Made by a program: the position numbers and the translations under genes. Source: Dehalococcoidia bacterium (GTDB lineage: Bacteria; Chloroflexota; Dehalococcoidia; Dehalococcoidales; W498). From it: a stretch of 9,488 nucleotides of DNA. Below the pieces are notes generated by a model. It did not search any database, had not been told where the DNA came from, and saw only the letters and a program-made list of their open reading frames with translations. Where the stretch lies: NCBI GenBank assembly GCA_030608125.1, contig JAUWEU010000016.1, forward strand, positions 1 to 9,488. The letters are read 5' to 3'. Positions within the stretch are counted from its first letter, which is position 1. The number at the start of each line of letters is the position of its first letter. Positions 1-6,736 of this stretch are shown here, piece after piece.

Positions 1-233
1 GCTATGATATGGTCATCTTGGATGAGATATTTGTTGCCGTGAGCAAGGGGCTAATAACCACTGAGCAGGTAAAGGATTTGATGAACAAAAAGCCTGAAGG
101 AATGGAGCTGATTTTGACCGGGCGTGGTGCCTCTAAGGAAATAATCCGGCAAGCAGACTTGGTTACGGAAATGACAGCAATTAAGCACCCGCTCACCAGG
201 GGTATCACCGTGCGGAGAGGTATTGAATGCTGA
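1..233 (+). CDS. cobO: Corrinoid (cob(I)alamin) adenosyltransferase, CobO/BtuR type, C-terminal part
   Basis: This is the 3' end of a gene cut by the left edge; the reading frame is open from base 3 and ends at TGA 231-233. The visible ~76 residues match the C-terminal half of the CobO/BtuR family: YDMVILDEIFVAV (the Walker-B-like strand with Asp-Glu), then ELILTGRGA, ADLVTEMTAIKHP and a final GITVRRGIEC, which corresponds to the usual G-I-x-A-R-x-G-I-E-x ending. The family transfers the adenosyl group of ATP to the cobalt of cob(I)alamin or cobinamide in the cytoplasm, either in de novo cobamide synthesis or in corrinoid salvage. The N-terminal P-loop lies outside the window, so integrity cannot be judged. 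The Phe in DEIFVAV replaces the more common Asn. The gene converges with the leftward gene ending at 260. Family assignment is secure from the motifs; the role in synthesis versus salvage is unknown. Confidence 0.9.
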   Translation, partial: YDMVILDEIFVAVSKGLITTEQVKDLMNKKPEGMELILTGRGASKEIIRQADLVTEMTAIKHPLTRGITVRRGIEC

Positions 234-259
234 TGCCTTTTTATATTAGCTATAAAGTT

Positions 260-610
260 CTAACGGGGCTTTACTTCGTATGAGCCAAAAATAAAGTCCA
301 AGTCTTCTTGTAAAGCAGAGACCTTCTCTTGAGGGAATAGCTCCTCATTTATATCAAACATTACTTTGGTTTCACCTCTAGCTGAGCCCACAATGTGCGC
401 CCTGAGGCACTCCTTTTCAGCTTTGCCTGGCTCACCTTGAATCTTGAATGTTAGCGTACCGCGAGAAATAAATGATGACGAATCACTTGCCAGCGAGTAT
501 GTTTCCAGTTTTGCCTCATCTATAACCGCTCCCTGCTTCAGAATAAAATCTCTAATTTCATCATAAAGCAACTCAGGATTTACCTCTTTATATGTTTTTC
601 TAATCTGCAT
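260..610 (-). CDS. Uncharacterised 116-aa protein
   Basis: I do not recognise the function. The gene starts with ATG at 610 behind a purine-rich AAAGGGGAG ribosome-binding site and ends with TAG at 260-262. The product is soluble-looking and charged, with no signal peptide or membrane segment and only one cysteine. The first ~35 residues look helical (VNPELLYDEIRDFILKQG). The middle alternates hydrophobic and polar residues as in beta strands (GTLTFKIQG, AHIVGSARGETKVMFDI). The C-terminus is again helix-like and acidic (VSALQEDLDFIFGSYEV). This alpha-beta-alpha pattern fits a small globular domain. The good ribosome-binding site, the promoter upstream and the codon usage argue that it is a real gene. 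It is transcribed alone, convergent with cobO (26 nt between stops) and separated from the ferredoxin operon by ~240 nt, so context gives no functional hint. Confidence 0.75.
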   Translation of the reverse strand: MQIRKTYKEVNPELLYDEIRDFILKQGAVIDEAKLETYSLASDSSSFISRGTLTFKIQGEPGKAEKECLRAHIVGSARGETKVMFDINEELFPQEKVSALQEDLDFIFGSYEVKPR

Positions 611-648
611 TTCTCCCCTTTCCTTACACTATCTCCGCTATCTTCCCT

Positions 649-687
649 ATTATAGTCTTATGATAAACTTTTGCCGATTTTTGTCAA
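649..687 (-). promoter_or_regulatory. Candidate promoter of the 116-aa gene
   Basis: On the minus strand a perfect -35 TTGACA (682-687) is followed after 16 nt by TATCAT (660-665, five of six to consensus). A perfect TATAAT lies just downstream (649-654) but has no good -35 partner at 17 nt. Transcription would begin near 653 or 642 and give a leader of about 30-45 nt before the ATG at 610. The prediction rests only on matches to the sigma70 consensus. Confidence 0.5.
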
Positions 688-853
688 GGAAGCAGGTGCA
701 GTTATGTAAAGTTAGGCTAATATCCTTTCCACTTCCTCACCCCAGTATCGTAGACAATCTCCCGAAACCTAGTTCCCATAGGCGCTTCTATCAGACAAGT
801 GTTTATCCCCTTTTAATGGGCTCAATTTTTATCCAGATAGCGCTCACCATGGT

Positions 854-1063
854 TCACAGTCTGCCGGCAAGCCAGAACCGACTCTTTGTCCTCATAGTGT
901 GATCCCTGCTCCAGGTCATACATACTACACGGCAAAGTCCGCATCCGTGACACTTGTCTGTTTCTACTTTAATTTGACCATCTTTCACTTCCAGTGCGCC
1001 TGAGGGACATGCTGGTATGCAGAACGGCTCGGCGCAGTGCTTAACACAAACAGTTTTAAGCAT
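854..1063 (-). CDS. Small ferredoxin-type protein with two Cys clusters (4Fe-4S)
   Basis: This is a 69-aa iron-sulfur protein, probably an electron carrier for the FMN protein encoded 26 nt upstream. The ATG at 1063 follows a strong AAAAGGAGGAG ribosome-binding site. Cluster one contains C6, C10, C15 and C19-Pro-Ser-Gly-Ala, resembling the HCxxPxCxxxCPxGA motif of HycB/AOR-type ferredoxins, but with C-x3-C rather than C-x2-C at the start. Cluster two is the standard C38-x2-C41-x2-C44-x3-C48 and lacks the usual proline after the last Cys. Eight cysteines could hold two 4Fe-4S clusters; this is inferred from spacing. The tail after Cys48 (TWSRDHTMRTKSRFW) is basic and has no cluster motif. The stop is TGA at 854-856, and the same frame stays open for 16 more codons before TAA. 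It is the last gene of the leftward operon, and I see no clear terminator behind it. Confidence 0.8.
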   Translation of the reverse strand: MLKTVCVKHCAEPFCIPACPSGALEVKDGQIKVETDKCHGCGLCRVVCMTWSRDHTMRTKSRFWLAGRL

Positions 1064-1089
1064 CTCTCCTCCTTTTCAGGGAACCCAAT

Positions 1090-2655
1090 TTAGCCTAAAA
1101 TTTTCTCTACCTCTTCCGTATCCGCTTCCATTAAATAAGTGATACCGGAAACATCAGCCGCTTCCCGGGTGAGCGTCATTATATCGTTTCTATCTATATA
1201 TTTAAGGGCAAATTTACGCTCCCCAGCCATAAGTTGCCTTAAGCCGGTAGCCAGCCGCTCGTAATAGGTATAGATGCCTATTGCCGCCGGCGGTATCCTT
1301 TCGAAATCGTCCCCATATTTCTCCTTGAGCTGCTCGGCTCCAATAAAGGTGCGGAGGAGGGCTTCCTGATATTCCTTGCCGTCACCATAGGTCTCTTTTA
1401 TAAGCTGCCCATGTGTCTTGCCTACCATAGCTGCGGTAAGGGTAGCTCTGCCCATGCATATCGCCTTCACATAGGGTGCCCCTAAGGCTATCGCCTTGAA
1501 TATGTGGTCCTCAAGGGCAATACCGCCAGCAATGGCACAACTTGGGACGAATTCTCCCTTTTCATCAAGCCTCTTGATGAATTTATAAAGAAGGCTTTCC
1601 AGATAAACCGTAGGTATACCCCATTCATTCATCATCCGCCACGGACTCATCCCTGTTCCTCCCCCAGCACCGTCAACAGTAAGCAGGTCTATTTTGGCTT
1701 CAGAAGCGAATTTCACCGCCCGGGCTAAATCCGCCGGTCTATAAGCACCAGTTTTAAGGGTAACATACTTAGCCCCTATTCCCCTCAATCTTTCTACTTC
1801 TTTTAGGAACGATTCCTCATCTACCATTCCCAGACGGGAATGACGCTCAAACTCAGTTATTCCTCCCAGCCTATGTGCCTCCTGAACAAAGGGATTTTCC
1901 GGGTCAGGGATAACAATATACCCCCGTTGCTTGAGCTGAAGCGCCCTTTCCAGGGTTGGCAGCTTAACCTCCCCGCCTATATCCTTGGCTCCCTGTCCCC
2001 ACTTTATCTCAATTCCTTCAACTCCTAGTTTGTCTATGGCATACTCGGGGACACCAAGGCGAGTATCCTCCACATTTGCCTGGACTAGCATTACCCCGTA
2101 GCCTTCATACCAGTCCTGGTATAACTTGACTCTTCTTTCCAGTTCTGGAGATCTCATAATCTTCCTATTTTTGAACTCGGCAGCAGGGTCCATGCCGCAA
2201 ACATTCTCGCCGCAGACAAGCACCGCACCACATATGGCAATGGCGATAGCCGCCCCTTCCCAGTTTACTCGGGCTATTTCAGTTGAACCCAAAGCACCGG
2301 TGAAGAACGGAACCTTCATCTTTATTTTCTTATCCCCGCTGCCAATTTCGGTTGAAAGGTCGACAGCAGGAAAGATAGCTTTATCCGGGTCAGCCTCAAT
2401 ACCTACCGCACCAACACAACTTCCGTGGATATTAAAATGAGAGAAATCCACGGGGTAATCTTTCTCGGCTCCGGCAATGACCTTGCCAAAGGGTTGCGGA
2501 TAGATAACTTCCCTTCCCCTAAGAGCCGACCTTCCCACCTCACAATATCCAGGACAGCCGTCAACGCAGGTTACACAAAGCCCCGAGATGGGTGAAGGTG
2601 TTACCCTGGTTGTGGTTACTGTGGCCGCACTGGCATTCGGTTTGCTTAAAGACAT
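1090..2655 (-). CDS. Glutamate-synthase-like FMN-binding protein (free-standing GltB central/FMN domain)
   Basis: The 521-aa product is a TIM-barrel FMN protein of the glutamate synthase domain family, without the glutaminase and GXGXG domains of full GltB. The start is ATG 2655 with an almost perfect AAGGAGGTGA site overlapping the hisF stop. The first ~25 residues (SASAATVTTTRVTPSP-like, rich in Ser/Thr/Ala) look disordered. C27-x2-C30-x3-C34-x3-C38 could hold an Fe-S cluster. FMN-barrel landmarks follow: KWGQGAKDIGG, VTLKTGAYRP and, at 327-338, VDGAGGGTGMSP, equivalent to the SGxDGGTGASP loop of GltB. IAGGIALEDHIFKAIALGA follows as the second phosphate-binding region. The 3Fe-4S motif (C-x5-CHxxxCPVG) expected next is absent: only CMGRATLTAAMVGKTHG is seen. 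So it is probably a paralogue rather than a standard glutamate synthase; a related FMN domain also occurs in the N-methylglutamate synthase MgsC/GlxD. The ferredoxin gene downstream is a likely redox partner. Family call is firm, substrate unknown. Confidence 0.85.
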   Translation of the reverse strand: MSLSKPNASAATVTTTRVTPSPISGLCVTCVDGCPGYCEVGRSALRGREVIYPQPFGKVIAGAEKDYPVDFSHFNIHGSCVGAVGIEADPDKAIFPAVDLSTEIGSGDKKIKMKVPFFTGALGSTEIARVNWEGAAIAIAICGAVLVCGENVCGMDPAAEFKNRKIMRSPELERRVKLYQDWYEGYGVMLVQANVEDTRLGVPEYAIDKLGVEGIEIKWGQGAKDIGGEVKLPTLERALQLKQRGYIVIPDPENPFVQEAHRLGGITEFERHSRLGMVDEESFLKEVERLRGIGAKYVTLKTGAYRPADLARAVKFASEAKIDLLTVDGAGGGTGMSPWRMMNEWGIPTVYLESLLYKFIKRLDEKGEFVPSCAIAGGIALEDHIFKAIALGAPYVKAICMGRATLTAAMVGKTHGQLIKETYGDGKEYQEALLRTFIGAEQLKEKYGDDFERIPPAAIGIYTYYERLATGLRQLMAGERKFALKYIDRNDIMTLTREAADVSGITYLMEADTEEVEKILG

Positions 2656-2658
2656 CGG

Positions 2659-2668
2659 TCACCTCCTT
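2659..2668 (-). promoter_or_regulatory. Very strong ribosome-binding site of the FMN protein
   Basis: The minus strand reads TAAGGAGGTGACCGATG. The 10-nt AAGGAGGTGA pairs along most of the anti-Shine-Dalgarno end of 16S rRNA and overlaps the hisF TAA stop. It is the best site in the window. It fixes the start at 2655 and suggests high translation of this third gene relative to hisF. Confidence 0.85.
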
Positions 2669-3437
2669 ATATTCTTACGGGTACTCCCCTTTGCTTAAGG
2701 TATCTTTTGGCTTCGGGGATAGATATTTCCCCGAAGTGGAATATTGAAGCGGCTAAAACTGCTGCCGCTTTACCAATTGTTATGGCCTGGTAAAGATGCT
2801 CTAACTTACCGGCACCACCTGAAGCAGTAACCGAGATGGAGACCGCTTCAGCTACTGCCTTGGTCATCTCCAAATCATATCCTTCCTTGGTTCCATCAGC
2901 ATCCTTGCTGGTGAGCAAAATCTCACCAGCTCCCAGCTTTTCTGCCCTCTTTGCCCAGCCAACAAGCTCCATACCTGTAGCCTCACTGCCACTTCTCACC
3001 ACCACCTCTAGTCTAGGTAATCCACTTCCTATCGGATTTTTCCTTCCATCAATAGCCACCACCAGCCTATGCTTGCCAAATTCCTTGGCTGCCTTTTCTA
3101 TAAGCTCAGGATTCTTAACAGCAGCCGTATTTATAGATACCTTGTCCACGCCAAGGTCAAGTAAAGCCTTCATATCTTCAATGCTGCCTATTCCGCCACC
3201 CACGGCAAAGGGAATAGTAACTACATCACATACTCTTTTGACCCATTCAAGTCGTGTCGCTCTATTTTCTACAGTGGCAAAGATATCAAGGAAAACAAGC
3301 TCATCAGCCCCCTCACGGCAATAGGCGGCGGCTGCTTCTACCGGGTCTCGGGCATCCCTGAGATTTTCAAAGTTGACCCCTTTAACTACCCTTCCATCCT
3401 TTACATCAAGGCAAGGTATAATTCTTATCTGTTTCAT
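2667..3437 (-). CDS. hisF: Imidazole glycerol phosphate synthase cyclase subunit HisF
   Basis: HisF closes the imidazole ring in histidine synthesis: PRFAR plus ammonia gives imidazole glycerol phosphate and AICAR. The ammonia normally comes from the glutaminase HisH through a tunnel in the HisF barrel. I choose the ATG at 3437 (256 aa) because it gives [12 protein letters not shown], the same length as the family N-terminus, and places the catalytic aspartates at D11 and D130 exactly as in Thermotoga HisF. The site upstream (GAGAAGAGAG) is modest. An ATG at 3447-3449 overlapping the regulator's stop as ATGA would add four residues and cannot be excluded. The gate residues R5, E46 and K99 and the Glu of GAGEILLTS are present, as are the phosphate-binding loops VGGGIG, DADGT and SGGAG. 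It therefore looks fully active. No hisH or other histidine gene is in view. It is the second gene of the leftward operon, 11 nt before the FMN protein. Confidence 0.95.
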   Translation of the reverse strand: MKQIRIIPCLDVKDGRVVKGVNFENLRDARDPVEAAAAYCREGADELVFLDIFATVENRATRLEWVKRVCDVVTIPFAVGGGIGSIEDMKALLDLGVDKVSINTAAVKNPELIEKAAKEFGKHRLVVAIDGRKNPIGSGLPRLEVVVRSGSEATGMELVGWAKRAEKLGAGEILLTSKDADGTKEGYDLEMTKAVAEAVSISVTASGGAGKLEHLYQAITIGKAAAVLAASIFHFGEISIPEAKRYLKQRGVPVRI

Positions 3438-3445
3438 CTCTCTTC

Positions 3446-4447
3446 TCATATAAGGCTCTGAAATTTTACTAAGTCTTGATACTCAAGCAAGGTACTCATA
3501 GCGCAATTCTCTACCTCTATCCCTGCCTCCTCAGCGGTAGCGACCGGAGTAAGCCCACCGAGGAGTATCATTCCTACTCTGTTTAAACCCACTGATATGC
3601 CACACACTGCTTCACCGGGATTGCCCATCATAATTAGTCCGTCTATTCCCACCTCCTTTAACTGGTTGTTAATCTTCTCTACCAAAGGTTGGCACTGGGC
3701 AGGTATCTCACGGAAGTTAGCCAGAATCTTCCCCTCCCCTGTTGTGACCACGCCCTGGACATCGGTCATTCTAGCTCTGATAAATACCTCTGACGGGTCC
3801 AAGGTGGAACCGGAATAATAAATAAGATTGACAAAGCGTAACGGCTGATTATTTCGTATCTGAAGCACTCCCCCGAATCTAGAGTCTATGGGAACATTTG
3901 CTTTAAGTAAACTGCTATTGATTATGATGCTACAGACAGTAGCCAAACCAACTTTACCCCTAGGCACAAGCACCTCACCCAACCTTTCACCCTCCGGTGC
4001 CATAGCTACTAAATCGCTGACACGAAGCCCAGCGTCAAAGGCTCCCTTCATTGCTTGAAGAGACTCAGTAAATCTCTGTTTAGGAAAGAAGGAAATATTA
4101 ACCGGCACCAGACCGGTGCCTCTTTCTATGTTAAATGAAGTGCGAAAGGCTAAAAGCTCTATTTTCTCCAGCACAAACCCAATCTTATCGGCAACTAAGG
4201 CATTATTCAGCTCTTCTATTCCCCGTGGTGTAATCTCTCTGCCATCCCACCTCTCGGCAGGTCGTGTCAGTCCCCGCTCATCCATTAGCTTAAGGTGATA
4301 CCTTACCCCTCGCTCTCCCAGCTCTACCCCGTGCTCCTTTAACTGACGGGCAATTAGCCTGGCGCCTAGAGGCTGGGGCGACTCACTAAGAATCCTCAGG
4401 ATAGAAATAACCTTTCTTTCAACCTCGTGACTATCGTAACCAATCAT
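3446..4447 (-). CDS. NrpR-like transcriptional regulator (winged helix plus one NrpR/DUF128 domain)
   Basis: The 333-aa product matches the architecture of NrpR, the 2-oxoglutarate-responsive repressor of nitrogen assimilation known from methanogenic archaea. Residues ~8-80 form a winged helix ([39 protein letters not shown], then a wing ending TPRGIEEL). Residues ~88-325 are one NrpR effector domain. Its typical stretches are visible: [46 protein letters not shown], and in the last third [18 protein letters not shown]. Methanococcal NrpR carries two such domains; this one carries a single copy, so it would need to dimerise. The ATG at 4447 has no clear Shine-Dalgarno site. It heads the operon, divergent from rpsB, with a consensus-like promoter and a candidate operator over its start. 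Ligand and targets are inferred from family and neighbours (a glutamate-synthase-like gene), not shown. The stop TGA 3446-3448 is 8 nt before the chosen hisF start. Confidence 0.88.
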   Translation of the reverse strand: MIGYDSHEVERKVISILRILSESPQPLGARLIARQLKEHGVELGERGVRYHLKLMDERGLTRPAERWDGREITPRGIEELNNALVADKIGFVLEKIELLAFRTSFNIERGTGLVPVNISFFPKQRFTESLQAMKGAFDAGLRVSDLVAMAPEGERLGEVLVPRGKVGLATVCSIIINSSLLKANVPIDSRFGGVLQIRNNQPLRFVNLIYYSGSTLDPSEVFIRARMTDVQGVVTTGEGKILANFREIPAQCQPLVEKINNQLKEVGIDGLIMMGNPGEAVCGISVGLNRVGMILLGGLTPVATAEEAGIEVENCAMSTLLEYQDLVKFQSLI

Positions 4448-4470
4448 TATTCAACTCAGTTATTGAAATA

Positions 4471-4484
4471 GGCAACCGTTTTCC
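4471..4484. promoter_or_regulatory. Candidate operator dyad (NrpR-like site)
   Basis: On the minus strand the sequence GGAAAACGGTTGCC is an imperfect 14-nt dyad in which five of seven base pairs match. It fits the methanococcal NrpR operator GGAA-N6-TTCC at seven of eight defined bases. It begins one base after the -10 of the leftward promoter and covers the predicted transcription start (~4479), a position where a bound repressor would block transcription. The match is short, so chance is possible. Confidence 0.35.
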
Positions 4485-4485
4485 T

Positions 4486-4514
4486 ATCTTACAGCTAAAC
4501 ATTTATTTTGTCAA
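4486..4514 (-). promoter_or_regulatory. Promoter of the regulator-hisF-FMN protein-ferredoxin operon
   Basis: The minus strand carries TTGACA (4509-4514), a 17-nt spacer and TAAGAT (4486-4491): a perfect -35, optimal spacing and four of six at the -10. The start would be near 4479, giving a leader of about 32 nt. No other leftward promoter of similar quality is visible before the later genes, which supports a single four-gene transcript. Confidence 0.7.
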
Positions 4515-4564
4515 CCCACTACTAAAAGGAGTAAATGGTCTGCTTAGCCTCTCTCAATCTACTA

Positions 4565-4593
4565 TTGCTGCGTGCTAAATGGTATGCTATACT
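4565..4593 (+). promoter_or_regulatory. Promoter of the rpsB operon, extended -10
   Basis: TTGCTG (4565-4570), a 17-nt spacer and TATACT (4588-4593), preceded by TG one base upstream (TGCTATACT), form an extended -10 promoter. This type compensates for a weak -35. Transcription would start near 4600 and leave a ~39-nt leader before rpsB, with room for little more than the ribosome-binding site. It is back-to-back with the leftward promoter; the two -35 boxes are about 50 bp apart. Confidence 0.65.
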
Positions 4594-4624
4594 GTTAAAT
4601 TAGCTGTGAAAAATGATTTATAAG

Positions 4625-4631
4625 AAAGGGG
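4625..4631 (+). promoter_or_regulatory. Ribosome-binding site deciding the TTG start of rpsB
   Basis: AAAGGGG lies 7 nt before TTG 4639. An in-frame TAA at 4633-4635 excludes any start further upstream, and the next in-frame ATG falls well inside the conserved S2 N-terminus. TTG is therefore the start. Confidence 0.8.
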
Positions 4632-4638
4632 TTAAAAC

Positions 4639-5421
4639 TTGCCAGATACAGTTACTATTAAGCAACTTTTAGAAGCCGGAGCCCACTTCGGTCATCAGAC
4701 CAGCCGTTGGCACCCTCGTATGAAGACCTACATCTTCACTAAGCGTAATGGCATTCATATCATTGACCTGGAACAAACTGCCAGTATGTTGGATAAAGCC
4801 TGCGACTTTATTCGACAAGTGGCTGCCGAGGGTGGCAATATTCTTTTTGTTGGCACCAAAAAGCAAGCTCAAGAAACTGTAGTCGAAGAGGCACAACGCT
4901 GCGGTATGTATTATGTCAACCAACGCTGGCTAGGTGGGGTGCTAACTAATTTCGCCACTATTCAAGCCCGCATAGACTATCTAGTTCGCTTGGAAGACCG
5001 CCAGGCTAAAGGGGACTTTAATCGCCTGCCCAAAAAAGAAGCCCTAAAACTTGAAGAGGAGATTTTGCGTCTCAATCGGCAGATGGGTGGTATTAAAGAG
5101 ATGACCAGTCTACCCAGTGTTCTATTCATTGTTGACCCGACAAAAGAAAGAATCGCTCTAGCTGAAGCTAAACGTGTAGGCATACCAGTGGTAGCTATAG
5201 TAGATACCAATTGTAACCCTGATGAGATAGACTACCCTATCCCAGCTAATGACGATGCTATTAAAACCATCAAACTGATATGTAGTAGAATTACCGATTC
5301 AGTTATTGAAGGCAAAACTGGCGAACTAGAAGTGACAATAGAGGAAGGACAAGAAGAGGGATTGGAGGAGCTTGAGGTTAGTGAAATCTCTGAACCTCTT
5401 ATTTCCACTCCTGATGAGTAA
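4639..5421 (+). CDS. rpsB: Small ribosomal subunit protein uS2
   Basis: Ribosomal protein S2 binds late to the 30S head-body junction and is needed for S1 docking and initiation. The 260-aa product has the family landmarks from the N-terminus: [64 protein letters not shown], and later [35 protein letters not shown] and [17 protein letters not shown]. The region at ~100-160 is the coiled-coil protrusion ([19 protein letters not shown]). The last ~35 residues are a strongly acidic extension ([15 protein letters not shown]) beyond the conserved core, as is common in the family. The gene starts with TTG, fixed by the in-frame stop just upstream. It is first in the operon, followed by tsf 16 nt downstream. 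S2 represses its own operon in some bacteria; the short leader here shows no obvious structured site for that. Confidence 0.98.
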   Translation: MPDTVTIKQLLEAGAHFGHQTSRWHPRMKTYIFTKRNGIHIIDLEQTASMLDKACDFIRQVAAEGGNILFVGTKKQAQETVVEEAQRCGMYYVNQRWLGGVLTNFATIQARIDYLVRLEDRQAKGDFNRLPKKEALKLEEEILRLNRQMGGIKEMTSLPSVLFIVDPTKERIALAEAKRVGIPVVAIVDTNCNPDEIDYPIPANDDAIKTIKLICSRITDSVIEGKTGELEVTIEEGQEEGLEELEVSEISEPLISTPDE

Positions 5422-5424
5422 GGC

Positions 5425-5432
5425 AAGGAGAG
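5425..5432 (+). promoter_or_regulatory. Ribosome-binding site deciding the TTG start of tsf
   Basis: AAGGAGAG is placed 5-7 nt before TTG 5438. This TTG yields an N-terminus (KIPTDRVKELRDHSGAG) that aligns with the family start. The in-frame ATG at 5414 overlaps the end of rpsB, has no such site upstream and would add eight unconserved residues. Confidence 0.8.
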
Positions 5433-5437
5433 AAAGA

Positions 5438-5941
5438 TTGAAAATTCCAACAGATAGGGTAAAAGAGTTGAGAGACCATTCTGGAGCTGGCATTATGGCT
5501 TGCCGGAATGCTCTTGTTGAAGCCGAAGGCGAGATGGAAAAGGCGCTCCAGATTCTGAAACAACAAAGCCTTCTCCAAGTACAGAAAAAGGCAAAGCGCT
5601 CTGCCACCCAGGGGATAGTTGAAGCCTATATCCATACCGGGGGGCGTATCGGGGCTATGGTTGAGGTGAACTGCGAGACTGATTTTGTCGCTCACACGGA
5701 TGAATTCAAGGAGCTGGCTCACCATCTGGCAATGCAAGTCGCCGCTCAAGAGCCCCGATTTATCTCAGAGGAAGAAGTCCCTGAGGGAGTTGATATAGAA
5801 CCCGAGGCAGCCTGTCTGCTTCTTCAGCCTTATATTAAGTATCCTGATAAGACCGTTCAGGATATTATTGCTGAAACTATTGCTAAGGTAGGAGAGAATG
5901 TCAAGATAAGCAGATTTGCTAGATTTGAAGTGGGCGGGTAG
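5438..5941 (+). CDS. tsf: Elongation factor Ts, short form
   Basis: EF-Ts is the nucleotide exchange factor that recycles EF-Tu-GDP to EF-Tu-GTP in the cytoplasm. With the TTG start at 5438 it has 167 aa. Residues 1-45 are the UBA-like N-terminal domain (VKELRDHSGAGIMACRNALVEAEGEMEKAL). The exchange core follows, with TDFVA at 81-85, the Asp-Phe pair that intrudes next to the magnesium site of EF-Tu. A dimerisation/C-terminal helix region ends with VGENVKISRFARFEVG. E. coli EF-Ts has 282 aa with two core subdomains; this protein has one, like the short Thermus form (about 196 aa), and probably works as a dimer. That is inference from length. No frameshift is seen, and the typical C-terminal motif is intact, so it is a natural short form rather than a truncation. 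The gene lies directly behind rpsB and 68 nt before pyrH. Confidence 0.96.
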   Translation: MKIPTDRVKELRDHSGAGIMACRNALVEAEGEMEKALQILKQQSLLQVQKKAKRSATQGIVEAYIHTGGRIGAMVEVNCETDFVAHTDEFKELAHHLAMQVAAQEPRFISEEEVPEGVDIEPEAACLLLQPYIKYPDKTVQDIIAETIAKVGENVKISRFARFEVGG

Positions 5942-5988
5942 GTTAGAAGGGGGATGGCTGGGATTGAAGGATGTCTAGATTATATTGA

Positions 5989-6732
<744 letters not shown>

Positions 6733-6736
6733 GAAA

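Noticed and set aside
240..256. TTTATA-5-TATAAA inverted repeat between the convergent cobO and 116-aa genes, considered as a bidirectional terminator
   Set aside because: Six A/T-only pairs and no T-run outside the stem; too unstable to call.
660..902. Rightward 80-codon open frame in the gap before the ferredoxin
   Set aside because: No ribosome-binding site, low-quality protein composition, overlaps the 3' end of the ferredoxin and the leftward promoter.
2836..3324. Long rightward open frame (162 codons) antisense to hisF
   Set aside because: Ser/Pro-rich antisense shadow of a conserved gene; no start signals.
4463..4490. Rightward promoter-like TTGAAA-16-TATCTT overlapping the leftward promoter
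   Set aside because: The -10 is weak, it lies inside the mirror-image leftward elements, and rpsB already has a better promoter nearer the gene.
4535..4603. A 22-codon hydrophobic mini-ORF (MVCLASLNLLLLRAKW...) behind AAAAGGAG in the divergent intergenic region
   Set aside because: It spans the rpsB promoter and ends at about the predicted start of that transcript, so it would need another upstream promoter. Spacing of the site to the ATG is only 3 nt.
4613..4672. Short upstream ORF overlapping the rpsB start in another frame
   Set aside because: No ribosome-binding site before its ATG, and no regulatory codon pattern; most likely chance.
5372..5437. Upstream extension of tsf (codons before TTG 5438)
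   Set aside because: It overlaps rpsB and lacks similarity to EF-Ts N-termini, while the TTG has a strong ribosome-binding site.
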